Assembly: GCF_009649845.1 (NCBI RefSeq)
Contig: NZ_WJIE01000008.1
Location: forward strand, 1-64,000
Length of the DNA: 64,000 bases
Reading direction: 5' to 3'
Source of the DNA: Polyangium spumosum
GTDB lineage: Bacteria > Myxococcota_A > Polyangia > Polyangiales > Polyangiaceae
Below are positions 16,889-25,477 of this stretch, piece after piece; position 1 is the first letter of the stretch, and every line of letters begins with the position of its first letter. The notes beneath the pieces are model-generated. The model saw nothing but the letters and a program-made list of their open reading frames with translations. It was not told the DNA's origin and searched no databases. The position numbers and the translations under genes are program-made.

Positions 16889-18919
16889 TCAGGGCGAGGC
16901 CTTGGCCTTGACGTGTTTGTCGAGGAAATCGACCATCGCGGGGAAGGCGACGAGGCGGTTCTTGCGCTTCGCGATGCCGTGACCCTCGTCCTCGAAGGTC
17001 AAGAGCTCGACGGGCAGGCCGCGCTTCTTCACGGCCTCGGCGATCTGCCGCGCCTCGCCGATGGGGACGCGGGGATCACGCGTGCCGTGCACGACCATGA
17101 GCGGGGCCTTGATGCGGTCGACCTTGTGGATGGGGCTCACGCGGTCGAGGAAGGCGCCGTCCTTCGCCAGCGAGCCATACTCGGCCTCGCGGAGGTGGCG
17201 GCGATAAGGCGCGGTCTGCTCGAGGAAGGTGCGGAAATTGGCGATGCCCACGATGTCGACGCCGGCCGCCCATTGATCGGGGTAAAGCGTGAGCCCGGCG
17301 AGGACCATGTACCCGCCGTAGCTGCCGCCGAGGAGCGCGATCCGGGCAGGGTCGACGTCGGGGCGCGCCGCGATGAACTTGCCGACCTCGGAGAGGTCCC
17401 GGACGGAGTCCTCGCGCTTCTCCTTGTCGTCGAGGTGGGAGAAGGATTTGCCGTAACCCGTCGAGCCGCGCACGTTCGGCGCCGCCACCGCATACCCGGA
17501 GAGCGCGAGCCATTGCACGAGCGGGCTGAAGTTCGGCTGCGCCTGACCCTCGGGGCCGCCGTGCACCGAGATCACGACGGGCCGCTTCTCGCCCGCGTTC
17601 GGGGGCGTCTGGTAATAAAAAAACGAGATCGTCTTCCCGTCGGAGGCCTTCATCGTGATGAGCTCGGCCGGGACGAGCCTGGACGTGTCGATGCCCGCGT
17701 GGTGGCTCTTCGTCGCCCGCGTGACGGCGCCTGTCGCGACGTCGACGCGGTAGACCTCGGTCGGGAGGTTCGGGCGCTCGAGGCCGACGAAGGCGACGTC
17801 CCCGGCCGGCGCGAGATCGAGGCTCGACACCACGCCGCCGAGGTCGGTCTTTTTCTTCGACACGACCTTGCGCTTCGCGTCGAGCGTGACGACGTGCACC
17901 TCCTCGACGCCGTCGACGTTGACCGTGAGCGCCACGATGTCCTCGGGCTGCCCGGCCTCGGCCTTGCGGCTCGTGTACGACGGGAGGTCGAGGTCCTGCA
18001 CGTCGTGGTCGAGCTCGAGCACCGGCGTGACCTTGCCCGTCGCCACGTCGAGCGCGACGAGCGAGAGGAACTCGCGGCCCCGATCGGTGAGCACGAGCAA
18101 GGACTTGCCGTCCCGCGTGAAGCGCGGCGAGACCCAGCGCTCGTCACCCTTGTGCTTGGTGAGCAGCTTCTTCGAGGCGTTCTTCGCGTCGATGAGCCAG
18201 AGGTCTTGATCGAAGCCGGAGCGCATCTCGCTGACGATCACGCGATCGCCGAGGAAGTCGGCGACCGCGTGGCTGCCAGACAATGCGACGACGGGCTTCT
18301 TGCCGAACGTCTCTTTCTTCGCGGGCAGCGCCTCGACGTAGAGGTCCATGTCCTTGCCGTTGCGCGCGTTCGAGGTGAACGTGAAGCGCTTGCCGGCGTC
18401 GTCGAAGACGGGGAGCGTGTGCCGGACCTTGGGCGCGTCCGAGAGCGCCTGCGTCGCCTCGGGCTTGTCGCCGGCCGCGAGGTCGAGCCAGTGGATCTGG
18501 AAGTTCTCGTCTCCGCCCTTGTCCTTGAGGAACACTGCGCCTTTGCCGCCGGGCGCGAGCCGGAGGGCCACGACGCGATCGGGGAACTTCGTGAGCTGCA
18601 CCGGGGCCGTCGGCTCGGCCGTGGGCGCCGCGTCGAGCGAGGCCGAGAAGATCTGCATCGTGCCCGGCGCGTCCGAGAGGAACAGGAATTTTTCGCGGCC
18701 GAGCGCGCGCGGGGCCGTCGCGCGGTGCACGTCGAGGAGCTGCTCGAGCGTGATGCCCGCGGCAGCCTCGGCGGCGGGCTCGGGCGCCGGGGCCTCGGGA
18801 GGCTCGACCGGAGGAGGCACGAGGGCAGCAGGAGGGACGGGCACGGGCTTCGGCGGCTCCGGCGAGGCGCAGGAGACGAGGCCGAGGCCCGCGAGGAAGG
18901 CGAGACGCGGGAGGCGCAT
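16889..18919 (-). CDS. S9 (prolyl oligopeptidase-family) peptidase, lipoprotein
   Basis: A 676-residue serine peptidase. A lipobox-like signal (GLVSC, about Cys17) and a Pro-rich spacer are followed by a beta-propeller region of about 400 residues and a C-terminal alpha/beta-hydrolase domain. The catalytic Ser is in GGSYGGYM, the likely Asp in VHGTRDPRVP and the His in EDEGHGI. Family members cleave short peptides after Pro or act as dipeptidyl/acylaminoacyl peptidases; the exact specificity is not visible. The ATG at 18919 is chosen so the signal peptide is N-terminal. Confidence 0.92.
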   Translation of the reverse strand: MRLPRLAFLAGLGLVSCASPEPPKPVPVPPAALVPPPVEPPEAPAPEPAAEAAAGITLEQLLDVHRATAPRALGREKFLFLSDAPGTMQIFSASLDAAPTAEPTAPVQLTKFPDRVVALRLAPGGKGAVFLKDKGGDENFQIHWLDLAAGDKPEATQALSDAPKVRHTLPVFDDAGKRFTFTSNARNGKDMDLYVEALPAKKETFGKKPVVALSGSHAVADFLGDRVIVSEMRSGFDQDLWLIDAKNASKKLLTKHKGDERWVSPRFTRDGKSLLVLTDRGREFLSLVALDVATGKVTPVLELDHDVQDLDLPSYTSRKAEAGQPEDIVALTVNVDGVEEVHVVTLDAKRKVVSKKKTDLGGVVSSLDLAPAGDVAFVGLERPNLPTEVYRVDVATGAVTRATKSHHAGIDTSRLVPAELITMKASDGKTISFFYYQTPPNAGEKRPVVISVHGGPEGQAQPNFSPLVQWLALSGYAVAAPNVRGSTGYGKSFSHLDDKEKREDSVRDLSEVGKFIAARPDVDPARIALLGGSYGGYMVLAGLTLYPDQWAAGVDIVGIANFRTFLEQTAPYRRHLREAEYGSLAKDGAFLDRVSPIHKVDRIKAPLMVVHGTRDPRVPIGEARQIAEAVKKRGLPVELLTFEDEGHGIAKRKNRLVAFPAMVDFLDKHVKAKASP

Positions 18920-18949
18920 GCGCGGCAGGTTAACAGACAAACCGTGAGG

Positions 18950-19894
18950 TCAAAAGCGCCCGACGAGCCCAACCCCGGTCGGCGTGACGAACGGCTTGAC
19001 GGAGATCCCGGAGGACTCGGCGGGCGTGTCCTGGGGCTTGCCCAGGAGGAGCATCGCGGCCCCCGCGCCCGCGGCGAGGATGCCGACGCTGCCGACGATG
19101 TCCCCCGCGAGCGCGAGCCTGCGCGCCTCCGCCGCCTCGGGGCCGTCCTGCACGGGGGCGTCCGAGGCCTTTTGAACACCAATCAACCCGACGGTCAGGC
19201 CCGACGCGAAGGCCACGGCGCCACCCGCGAGCAGGACGATGGGCGCGATCGGCCGCTCGGGCTCGGGGCCCTCGACGATCGGAGGCTTCACGGGCCCAGG
19301 GCCCTTCGCGTGGATCGGCTCGAGCTTCACGGTGACCTTGATCTGCTCGCCCTCGCCGACCTTGGCCGTGGCCTTGGCCTCGCGGTAGCCCTCGGCGCGC
19401 ACGACGATGCCGTGCTCGCCCGGATCGACGATCCGCGGCAAGCCGAGCGCCGCCTGCGGGACGTCGAGGCCGTCGACGCGCACGGCGAGCGCGCGTGGCC
19501 CGGCGGGGACGATGCGCAGGTCGAGGCGGCCCACGCGCTTCTCGAGCGCCGTGATGGCGTCACGCGCGGGCTGCTCGTACGACTTGTGGGTCGCGTTCTC
19601 GGGATCCATCTCCACGAGGAAGGCGCGGAAGCTCTCGAGCGCCTCGACGAGGCGGCCGACCTCGCGGCTCGCGACGCCGAGGCTGTAGAGGGTGAGCGGC
19701 GCGCGCTTCAAGGCGAGCGAGCGCGCGTATCGCTCGCGCGCCTCGGCCCAGCGCCCACCCTCCGCGAGCGTGGCGCCTTCGCGGAAGAGCTCACGCGCGA
19801 GGGCGACGTCCGCGGGGCTCTGCGCGCGCGCGGGCGCGTGGCCGAGGAGCACGGCGGCGAGGACGAGGGACGTGAAGAGGCGCCTCGGGATCAC
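18950..19894 (-). CDS. TPR-PEGA envelope protein with two C-terminal helices
   Basis: A 314-residue exported protein. The signal peptide (about 1-24, ending ARA) is followed by TPR-like helices (AEGGRWAEARERYARSLAL), a PEGA-type beta module that often binds surface polymers (LDLRIVPAGPRALAVRVDG; GEHGIVVRAEGYREAKA), a linker, then two Gly/Ala-rich helices and a terminal Phe. The start is GTG 19894, just 2 bases after the stop of the Kelch gene. It is the last gene of the kinase/Kelch/TPR operon. Similar proteins are common in Polyangiales. Confidence 0.82.
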   Translation of the reverse strand: MIPRRLFTSLVLAAVLLGHAPARAQSPADVALARELFREGATLAEGGRWAEARERYARSLALKRAPLTLYSLGVASREVGRLVEALESFRAFLVEMDPENATHKSYEQPARDAITALEKRVGRLDLRIVPAGPRALAVRVDGLDVPQAALGLPRIVDPGEHGIVVRAEGYREAKATAKVGEGEQIKVTVKLEPIHAKGPGPVKPPIVEGPEPERPIAPIVLLAGGAVAFASGLTVGLIGVQKASDAPVQDGPEAAEARRLALAGDIVGSVGILAAGAGAAMLLLGKPQDTPAESSGISVKPFVTPTGVGLVGRF

Positions 19895-19896
19895 GG

Positions 19897-21441
19897 TCAA
19901 GGGCGGTAGCGCTCCCCCGCGGAGGTCAACATGTTGTCCTTGTCGAGCCCGCCCCAGACGATGATCTCCTGGCCGGTCCACACGAAGGTGCCGTGCTCGT
20001 GGCTGTTGCCCGAGGGCCAGGGCGGGATCGCGCTCCAGAGCGCGCTCGCGGCGTCGTAGACGTGGCCGTCGGTCGCGGGCATCTGCGCCACGTCGAGGCC
20101 GCCGGCGAGCAGGACGCGGCTGCCGAGATAACCCGTCACGCCCGTCCGGCCGATCGGCGCGGAGCGCTTGACGTTCGAGGTCGTGGGGACCCAGACGTCG
20201 CTCATCGGATCGTAGATCGCGGCGTCCTCCAGCGCGGAGCCGGCGACGTTGCGACCGCCGTACACGAGCATCGTGCCGTTCATCCACACGGTGAAGGCAT
20301 CATAACGCGAGTTCGGCGCTTGCTGGGTAGGCAGGCTGCGCCACTTGTTCATCGTGGGGTCGTAGCCGAAGCCCTCGTTCGTCGCGCCGGAGCCGAAGGG
20401 GCGCCCGCCGAAGAGCAACATCTCCGTGCCGGTCCAGACCCAGCCGGTGTGGGTCCGGGCGTTCGGCGCGCTGGCGGTGCTCATCGTGCTCCACTTGTTC
20501 ATGGCCGGGTCGTAGAGCGCGCCGCCGGCGATGGGCGAGCCGCCGCTGGTGCCGCCCCAGATGAGCACGTGGCTGCCCGTGGAGAAGGCGACGGGCGCGC
20601 GCCGGCCGATGGGCGCGACGGCGACGTCGCTCCAGGCGTCGGCCGCGGGATCGTAGAGCTTGCCGGTGTTCACCGCCGCGGAGCTGTTCGCGGCGCCGCC
20701 GCCCCAGACGAGCACACGATCGCCGGTCCACACCGCGACCGCGTCGACGCGCGCCTCGGGCGCGTTCGTCGCGCTCACGGCCGTCCACGTGTCGGTCTTC
20801 GGATCGTAGAGCGCGCCGTCGCCGAGCGCGCCCTGCGCGTCCTGGCCACCCCAGACGAAGAGCCTCGCGCCCGCCCACGCCGCCGCCGCGCGTTGCCGCG
20901 GCGAGGGCGCGTTCATGGGGGTCATCGTCACCCAGCCGGGCTGGCAGACGCCGCCCGCGCACGCGTGCCCCGCGAGGCAGTCGTTGCTGCAGGTGCCGCA
21001 GTGCTTCGGATCCGTCGCGAGGATCGCGCAGACGTCGCCGCAGGCCTCGGTTTGCCCGGAACACTGGAGGACACACGTGTTCCCGATGCACTGGTGATCC
21101 TGCGGGCAGTCCGCGGTCGCGCAGCACGCCGCGCAGCCCACGTCGCCGCCGCAGCAACGCTCGCCGGCCGCGCAAGCTTGCCCGCAGCCTCCGCAGTGCT
21201 CGGCGCTCGTCTCGGTGTCGACACACGCGTCCGCGCAACACGCCTCGCTCGCGCTGCACGCGCCGTCGCAGGGCGCTCCGCCGCCGCCCTCGTTGCCGAC
21301 GCCGCCGGTGCCCGTGGCCGCGCCGCCGCCTGCGTTCCCGAGAGGTTTGTCCGCGAGCTCCGACTCCGCGAGCAGCGAACACGCGAGCGGCGCGAACAGC
21401 AGGGGAAGGACGAGCGTGAGCGGCGTGCCGCGAGCGTTCAT
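19897..21441 (-). CDS. Kelch-repeat lipoprotein with Cys-rich N-terminus
   Basis: A 514-residue lipoprotein (lipobox FAPLAC, Cys21). A Gly/Ala-rich spacer leads to a Cys-rich region of roughly 120 residues (motifs such as CCADACVD, CGGCGQAC, CGTCSNDC), then about six Kelch units with repeated WVWTG...GGA...YDP...W patterns forming a probable beta-propeller. It lies between a Ser/Thr kinase gene (gap 4 bases) and a TPR-PEGA gene (gap 2 bases), so the three are almost certainly co-transcribed. Binding or adhesion at the surface is inferred. Confidence 0.85.
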   Translation of the reverse strand: MNARGTPLTLVLPLLFAPLACSLLAESELADKPLGNAGGGAATGTGGVGNEGGGGAPCDGACSASEACCADACVDTETSAEHCGGCGQACAAGERCCGGDVGCAACCATADCPQDHQCIGNTCVLQCSGQTEACGDVCAILATDPKHCGTCSNDCLAGHACAGGVCQPGWVTMTPMNAPSPRQRAAAAWAGARLFVWGGQDAQGALGDGALYDPKTDTWTAVSATNAPEARVDAVAVWTGDRVLVWGGGAANSSAAVNTGKLYDPAADAWSDVAVAPIGRRAPVAFSTGSHVLIWGGTSGGSPIAGGALYDPAMNKWSTMSTASAPNARTHTGWVWTGTEMLLFGGRPFGSGATNEGFGYDPTMNKWRSLPTQQAPNSRYDAFTVWMNGTMLVYGGRNVAGSALEDAAIYDPMSDVWVPTTSNVKRSAPIGRTGVTGYLGSRVLLAGGLDVAQMPATDGHVYDAASALWSAIPPWPSGNSHEHGTFVWTGQEIIVWGGLDKDNMLTSAGERYRP

Positions 21442-21445
21442 GAGC

Positions 21446-23113
21446 TCAGAAGTCGGGGTTCTTGGGGACGGGCATTGGCGCAGGGCCCGGCTTGCTGGAG
21501 GGCCTCGGGGCGATCGGCGCGCTCGTGCTCGGCGCGGGCGAGGGCGTCGCCGGCTTGCTGGTCGCGCTCGAAGCAGGCTCCGCGCTCGGGGGCGGCGTCG
21601 CGGAGGGGAGCGCGCCCTCGGGAGGCGACGCCGCGTGGATCGTGGGCTTCGCCTCGGGGTCGCTCGTGAGCGGCGCGGTGAGGGCCGACGGCGCGCGCGC
21701 GCTCGCCGCGCTCGGCGCCGAGCCATCCCCCTGCACGTAGATCCACGCGCCCGCCGAGGCCGCGCCCACCGCGAGCGCGATCGGCCCGATCCAGAGCGCA
21801 GCCGAGCGCCGCTCGGGTGGCCTCGTGCTCGTCGTCGGGAGCGGCACGCTCGAAGGCGGGTGCACGGCGTTCGGGTCGGCCTCCGCGTCGAGGTCCTCCG
21901 CGGCGGGATCGCCGTCGAGGTCCACGGGCGGCGGCAGCTCGCGCTCGGAGATCATGCGTGGCCGCGGCGAGGAGGGTTGCACCACGGATGTCGGCGGCCT
22001 GTCGGAGAGCGGCCGATGCTCCTCGGGCTCGAGCCAGTGGGCGCGCAGGGAGTTGCCCGCGGCGTCGGTCTCCACGCCGTGGCTCTGCGCCCACGCGGCG
22101 AGCGCGGCGCCGAGCTCGCGCATCGTCTGCCAGCGATCGTCGACCTCCTTCGCGAGGCCGCGCTGCACGATCGCCCAGAGCTCCTCGTCGTCGACCTGGT
22201 GCTCGGACCACGGCTCCGGATCACGCAGCAGGATCGCGCTGAGCAGCGCGTTGTAGTTCGAGCCGTCGTACGGCTTCACGCCCGCCGTGACCTCGTAGAG
22301 CATCACGCAGAACGCCCAGATGTCGGTGCGATGATCGACGTCGCTGCGGCCACACGCCTGCTCGGGCGACATGTAGTGCGGGCTGCCGAGGATCACGCCG
22401 GCCTGCGTCGTCGTGCGCACGACCTCCTCGTGGTGCAGCTTCGCGATGCCGAAGTCCACGATCTTGGGCACGACCGCGCCGCGATCGTCGGTGACGAGCA
22501 GGACGTTGTCGGGCTTGAGATCGCGGTGCACGATGCCCTTCGCGTGCGCGGCCGCGAGCGCGCTCGCCACGGGCAGGAGCGTACGCACGGCGGCGGCGGG
22601 CGAGAGCCTGCGCCTGCGCGAGATCGTCTCGCCGAGCGACTCGCCGTGCAGGACCTCCATCACGATGAACGGGTCCTTCTGCTCCGTCGTGCCGAAGTCG
22701 AACACGCGCACGATCGACGGGTGCCCGATGCGCGCCGCGGCCCGCGCCTCCTGCAGGAGGCGCTGCGACGCCTCGGCGGTCGCGAACTCGCGCCGGATGA
22801 GCTTGACGGCGACGTCGATGTCGAGCGTGAGGTTCTTCGCGAGCCATACGGCGCCCATGCCGCCCTCGCCGAGGACCTTCGAGAGCCGGTACTTCCCGGC
22901 GATCACGTCACCGGCGAGGTACGTCGTCGCGGGGGATGCCTCGGGCGGCGCGGAGCGCGGCGGCGTCGATCGGGGCTCGCCCGAGCGCGGCGCGTCCTGC
23001 GTCTCGGCCATGGATCGCGCCTCGGCCTCCGGGCTCTGCTCTGCGCCCGTGATCGCGGCGTCGCCCGGCGATCGAGCGGACGCGGGCGGCGGCTTGTGGG
23101 ACGAAGGCGACAT
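21446..23113 (-). CDS. Eukaryotic-type Ser/Thr protein kinase with one transmembrane helix
   Basis: A 555-residue kinase. After a disordered N-terminus, the kinase domain (about 74-330) has the Gly-rich loop LGEGGMGAVW, the ATP-binding Lys in VAVKLI, catalytic HRDLKPDN, DFGIAKL and SPHYMSPEQ. A Pro-rich juxtamembrane stretch, one helix (about 425-445) and a Pro/Ser/Ala-rich extracytoplasmic tail follow. All catalytic residues are present, so activity is expected. It heads an operon with a Kelch lipoprotein and a TPR-PEGA protein, which may be its envelope partners. Confidence 0.92.
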   Translation of the reverse strand: MSPSSHKPPPASARSPGDAAITGAEQSPEAEARSMAETQDAPRSGEPRSTPPRSAPPEASPATTYLAGDVIAGKYRLSKVLGEGGMGAVWLAKNLTLDIDVAVKLIRREFATAEASQRLLQEARAAARIGHPSIVRVFDFGTTEQKDPFIVMEVLHGESLGETISRRRRLSPAAAVRTLLPVASALAAAHAKGIVHRDLKPDNVLLVTDDRGAVVPKIVDFGIAKLHHEEVVRTTTQAGVILGSPHYMSPEQACGRSDVDHRTDIWAFCVMLYEVTAGVKPYDGSNYNALLSAILLRDPEPWSEHQVDDEELWAIVQRGLAKEVDDRWQTMRELGAALAAWAQSHGVETDAAGNSLRAHWLEPEEHRPLSDRPPTSVVQPSSPRPRMISERELPPPVDLDGDPAAEDLDAEADPNAVHPPSSVPLPTTSTRPPERRSAALWIGPIALAVGAASAGAWIYVQGDGSAPSAASARAPSALTAPLTSDPEAKPTIHAASPPEGALPSATPPPSAEPASSATSKPATPSPAPSTSAPIAPRPSSKPGPAPMPVPKNPDF

Positions 23114-23159
23114 GAGGAAGCAGAAGGGGCGCCCGGGCCGGGCACGCGGATCCAGCCGA

Positions 23160-23189
23160 ACTATAGCGCTGCCAACGGACGCTCCACAA
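23160..23189 (-). promoter_or_regulatory. Candidate sigma70-type promoter for the kinase operon
   Basis: On the minus strand, TTGTGG (23189-23184) and TATAGT (23165-23160) are 18 bases apart and point toward the kinase start at 23113. The -10 is good and the -35 weak. It is the only promoter-like pair I see in the 23114..23291 gap. Confidence 0.3.
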
Positions 23190-23291
23190 CCCTCGCCGAG
23201 ATCCGGCTCTACGGGTTTTCCGGACGCCCGAGGTGGAGCGCCGAAATCCTCCGAAGGCGCGCGACTTTGTCCCGGGCGGCGACGCCGCGCG

Positions 23292-24227
23292 TCAGGGCAG
23301 CAGGCGATCGAGCAGACCGGCGAGGGAGGCGAGCGCGAACAGCAGGCCGAGGGCGTAGAGCGCGAGGAAGGTGGTCGGCACCGTGGCCTCGAGCTCCGAG
23401 AAGCCGAAGCGCTTCTTCGCGCGTGGCGCGTAGAGGCCCTCCCACTCGCGGGTGAAGAGGCGATAGCTGCCGACGAAGCGCCGCCGCTCCATGCGCCGGA
23501 GCTGGCGGTAGCGCCAGTCGACGAGGGCCTCGTACTGGAGGATCGTGCGCTTCCAGAGGCGGCAAGCGAGCACGCCGATCAAGAAGAGCGGGATCGTCAC
23601 GAGCGCGAGGCGCGCGCCCTCGAGCGCGAGGTCCTTGACGAGGAAGGCGACGACCGCCGAGAGCCCCGCGTTCACCGTGAGGAACGTCTGCGTGGTGCCG
23701 CGCCTGCGCTCGACGAGGCGCTCGGTGCTGTCGAAGAGCAGGCGGTACTCGTCGAAGGCGTCGGTGCGCTCGGGCGCGTGGGATCGATCCACCTCGGCGA
23801 GGACCTCGTGCGCGACGTGGCGCTCGACGTCCCGCGCCGCGCCCTCGTCGAGCTCCGCGAGGCCCCCGCGCGCGGGCAGGACATCGGCGCGCAGGTCGAC
23901 GAGCGGGGCGAGCGCGGCCCTGTCGACGGCGACGAGCAGGAGTTTGTCCGTGAGCTTCACGAGCGCGGGGACGAGCTCCTCGGGCGCGCCGATCTTGCCG
24001 GCGGCGAAGCTGCCGTCGGCGAGCAGGACGATCGCGGCGGCGGCCTTGCCGGCGCGGGCGAGCGAGCGCGCGGGATCGGCGCCGTCGTCGTCGTCGGGCC
24101 AGCGCTTCGCGTGGAGGCCGCGCTCCTCGAGCCGCTCGATGATCCGGGAGGCGCGTCCGTCCTGGCTCGGAGCAGCGACGACGAGGACCTCGGCCGGCGG
24201 TGCGTCGTGCATGATGGCTCGCCGCAT
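23292..24227 (-). CDS. TIR-like domain fused to RipA-like membrane domain
   Basis: A 311-residue protein. Residues about 12-125 form alternating beta/alpha segments (AEVLVVAAPSQDGRASRIIE; RLEERGLHAKRW; AAIVLLADGSF; KLLLVAVDRAAL) resembling a Toll/TIR-type fold. The second half (from YRLLFDSTERLVERRRGTTQ) resembles the RipA-family octameric membrane proteins: helix VNAGLSAVVAFL, a second helix, RLWKRTILQYEALVDWRYRQ, then a C-terminal helix near residue 290. TIR domains often sense or degrade NAD in immunity, but a catalytic Glu is not certain here. The start at ATG 24227 (or 24212) gives the TIR-like strand at the N-terminus. Confidence 0.6.
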   Translation of the reverse strand: MRRAIMHDAPPAEVLVVAAPSQDGRASRIIERLEERGLHAKRWPDDDDGADPARSLARAGKAAAAIVLLADGSFAAGKIGAPEELVPALVKLTDKLLLVAVDRAALAPLVDLRADVLPARGGLAELDEGAARDVERHVAHEVLAEVDRSHAPERTDAFDEYRLLFDSTERLVERRRGTTQTFLTVNAGLSAVVAFLVKDLALEGARLALVTIPLFLIGVLACRLWKRTILQYEALVDWRYRQLRRMERRRFVGSYRLFTREWEGLYAPRAKKRFGFSELEATVPTTFLALYALGLLFALASLAGLLDRLLP

Positions 24228-24334
24228 CAAAGCAAGAGATTGGCATTTTGAACAGCGGAACGCGTGATGACGAGCGTCGGCCGTTCGGATATCGTGAGCC
24301 CCGGAAGGCGGGCGGCATGTCAGGAGGAAGAACG

Positions 24335-25459
24335 ATGAGCGGGTGGACGAAACGCGGCGCGCTCGTGACGACGATGGGAGCGCTGGTGGTGATCGGTATC
24401 GCGTCGTGTTCGCTGGGTGATTACCAGCCGCCCCCGGCCTCGAATATCACCGTGGCGGCGGCGAGCGGGTCGGGCGGCGCGGGCGGCGCGGGTGGGATGG
24501 GGGGCGACGGCGGCGGCGTGACAGGTCCCGGCGGTGCGGGGGGCATGGGCGGCGCGGGTGGTTTCGGAGGCGGCGCGTGTACGGAAGGTGTATGCATCCC
24601 GTCGATACCGCCGGAAGGCTGGGTCGGGCCGTACTGGGGGCACGTGACGGAGCCCCTGGCAGCTACCGAGGCCTGCCCGGAGGGCGGCCCGCCCGACTTC
24701 ACCTTGCGGGCGGATCCCTCGCCGAACGATTGTAATGCCTGCGAGTGTGACGTTCTCCCGGAGGTCACGTGTGTCGGCGCCGAGGTGTCGTGTCATGCAG
24801 GCTCCGGTTGCAGCAACGGCGCGCCCAAGCTCGTCCAGGGTGGGTGCGTGGGGGGCAGCTCCCTGCCGGGCGGCCCGCTCGGGGCCTCGTCCTGCAAGAT
24901 CACGGGGTTGCCCGTCCCGAGCAACGACAACGCGGTGAAGTGTGCGTCGACGTTCGAGGCGCCGACGCTCAAGTACCCGAAATTGTGGCAACACGACGTG
25001 CACCTTTGCGAAGCGGGCCCGGGGAGCTCCGCGTGTGAAGGCGGCGCGTGCAGGACGCCGCCGCAAGGGCTCTACAGCGGTCTGGTTTGCATGAAAACGG
25101 AGGGCGTGGTGAGCGAGTGCCCGGTGGGCTGGCAGGACGCGCGCCATGTCGCGTATGGCGCCTACACCGAGGGGCGAAAGTGCGGGAATTGCGAGTGTGA
25201 TTCGAGCAAGGTGTCGTGCGGCACGGAGGGCGTGTTCTGGTACACGCCGGCTGAGCTCGAGCTCGGATGCAGCGGGAACAAGGAGGTCCCGGCTGGGACA
25301 TGCGTCAACATCGGGCTGGGCGGCGCGATCGAGGTCAAGCCCCCGCAGCCGGCGCTCGGCCCCGATGCGTGCCCGACGCCCGCGGGGCAGGGCGAGGTAT
25401 TGACGGCGGGGAGCGCGACGACGATCTGCTGCAAGAGCCTCCTGCTGGCGGCCCCTTGA
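24335..25459 (+). CDS. Cysteine-rich lipoprotein with glycine-rich spacer
   Basis: A 374-residue lipoprotein (lipobox GIASC, Cys25) with a GGAGGAGG-type spacer of about 40 residues, then a domain with about 25 cysteines in patterns such as CNACECD and CGNCECD, probably all in disulphides. An AGGAGGA ribosome-binding site 7 bases before ATG 24335 decides the start over the ATG at 24317. The Gly spacer is the same type as in the 33685 lipoprotein and the 11556 protein. Function unknown; surface display is likely. Confidence 0.8.
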   Translation: MSGWTKRGALVTTMGALVVIGIASCSLGDYQPPPASNITVAAASGSGGAGGAGGMGGDGGGVTGPGGAGGMGGAGGFGGGACTEGVCIPSIPPEGWVGPYWGHVTEPLAATEACPEGGPPDFTLRADPSPNDCNACECDVLPEVTCVGAEVSCHAGSGCSNGAPKLVQGGCVGGSSLPGGPLGASSCKITGLPVPSNDNAVKCASTFEAPTLKYPKLWQHDVHLCEAGPGSSACEGGACRTPPQGLYSGLVCMKTEGVVSECPVGWQDARHVAYGAYTEGRKCGNCECDSSKVSCGTEGVFWYTPAELELGCSGNKEVPAGTCVNIGLGGAIEVKPPQPALGPDACPTPAGQGEVLTAGSATTICCKSLLLAAP

Positions 25460-25477
25460 ATCACGTCGGCGCCGGCC

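Noticed and set aside
24212-24230. TTG 24230 as the start of the TIR-RipA gene
   Set aside because: ATG 24227 or ATG 24212 is available within a few codons, with no ribosome-binding site favouring the TTG.
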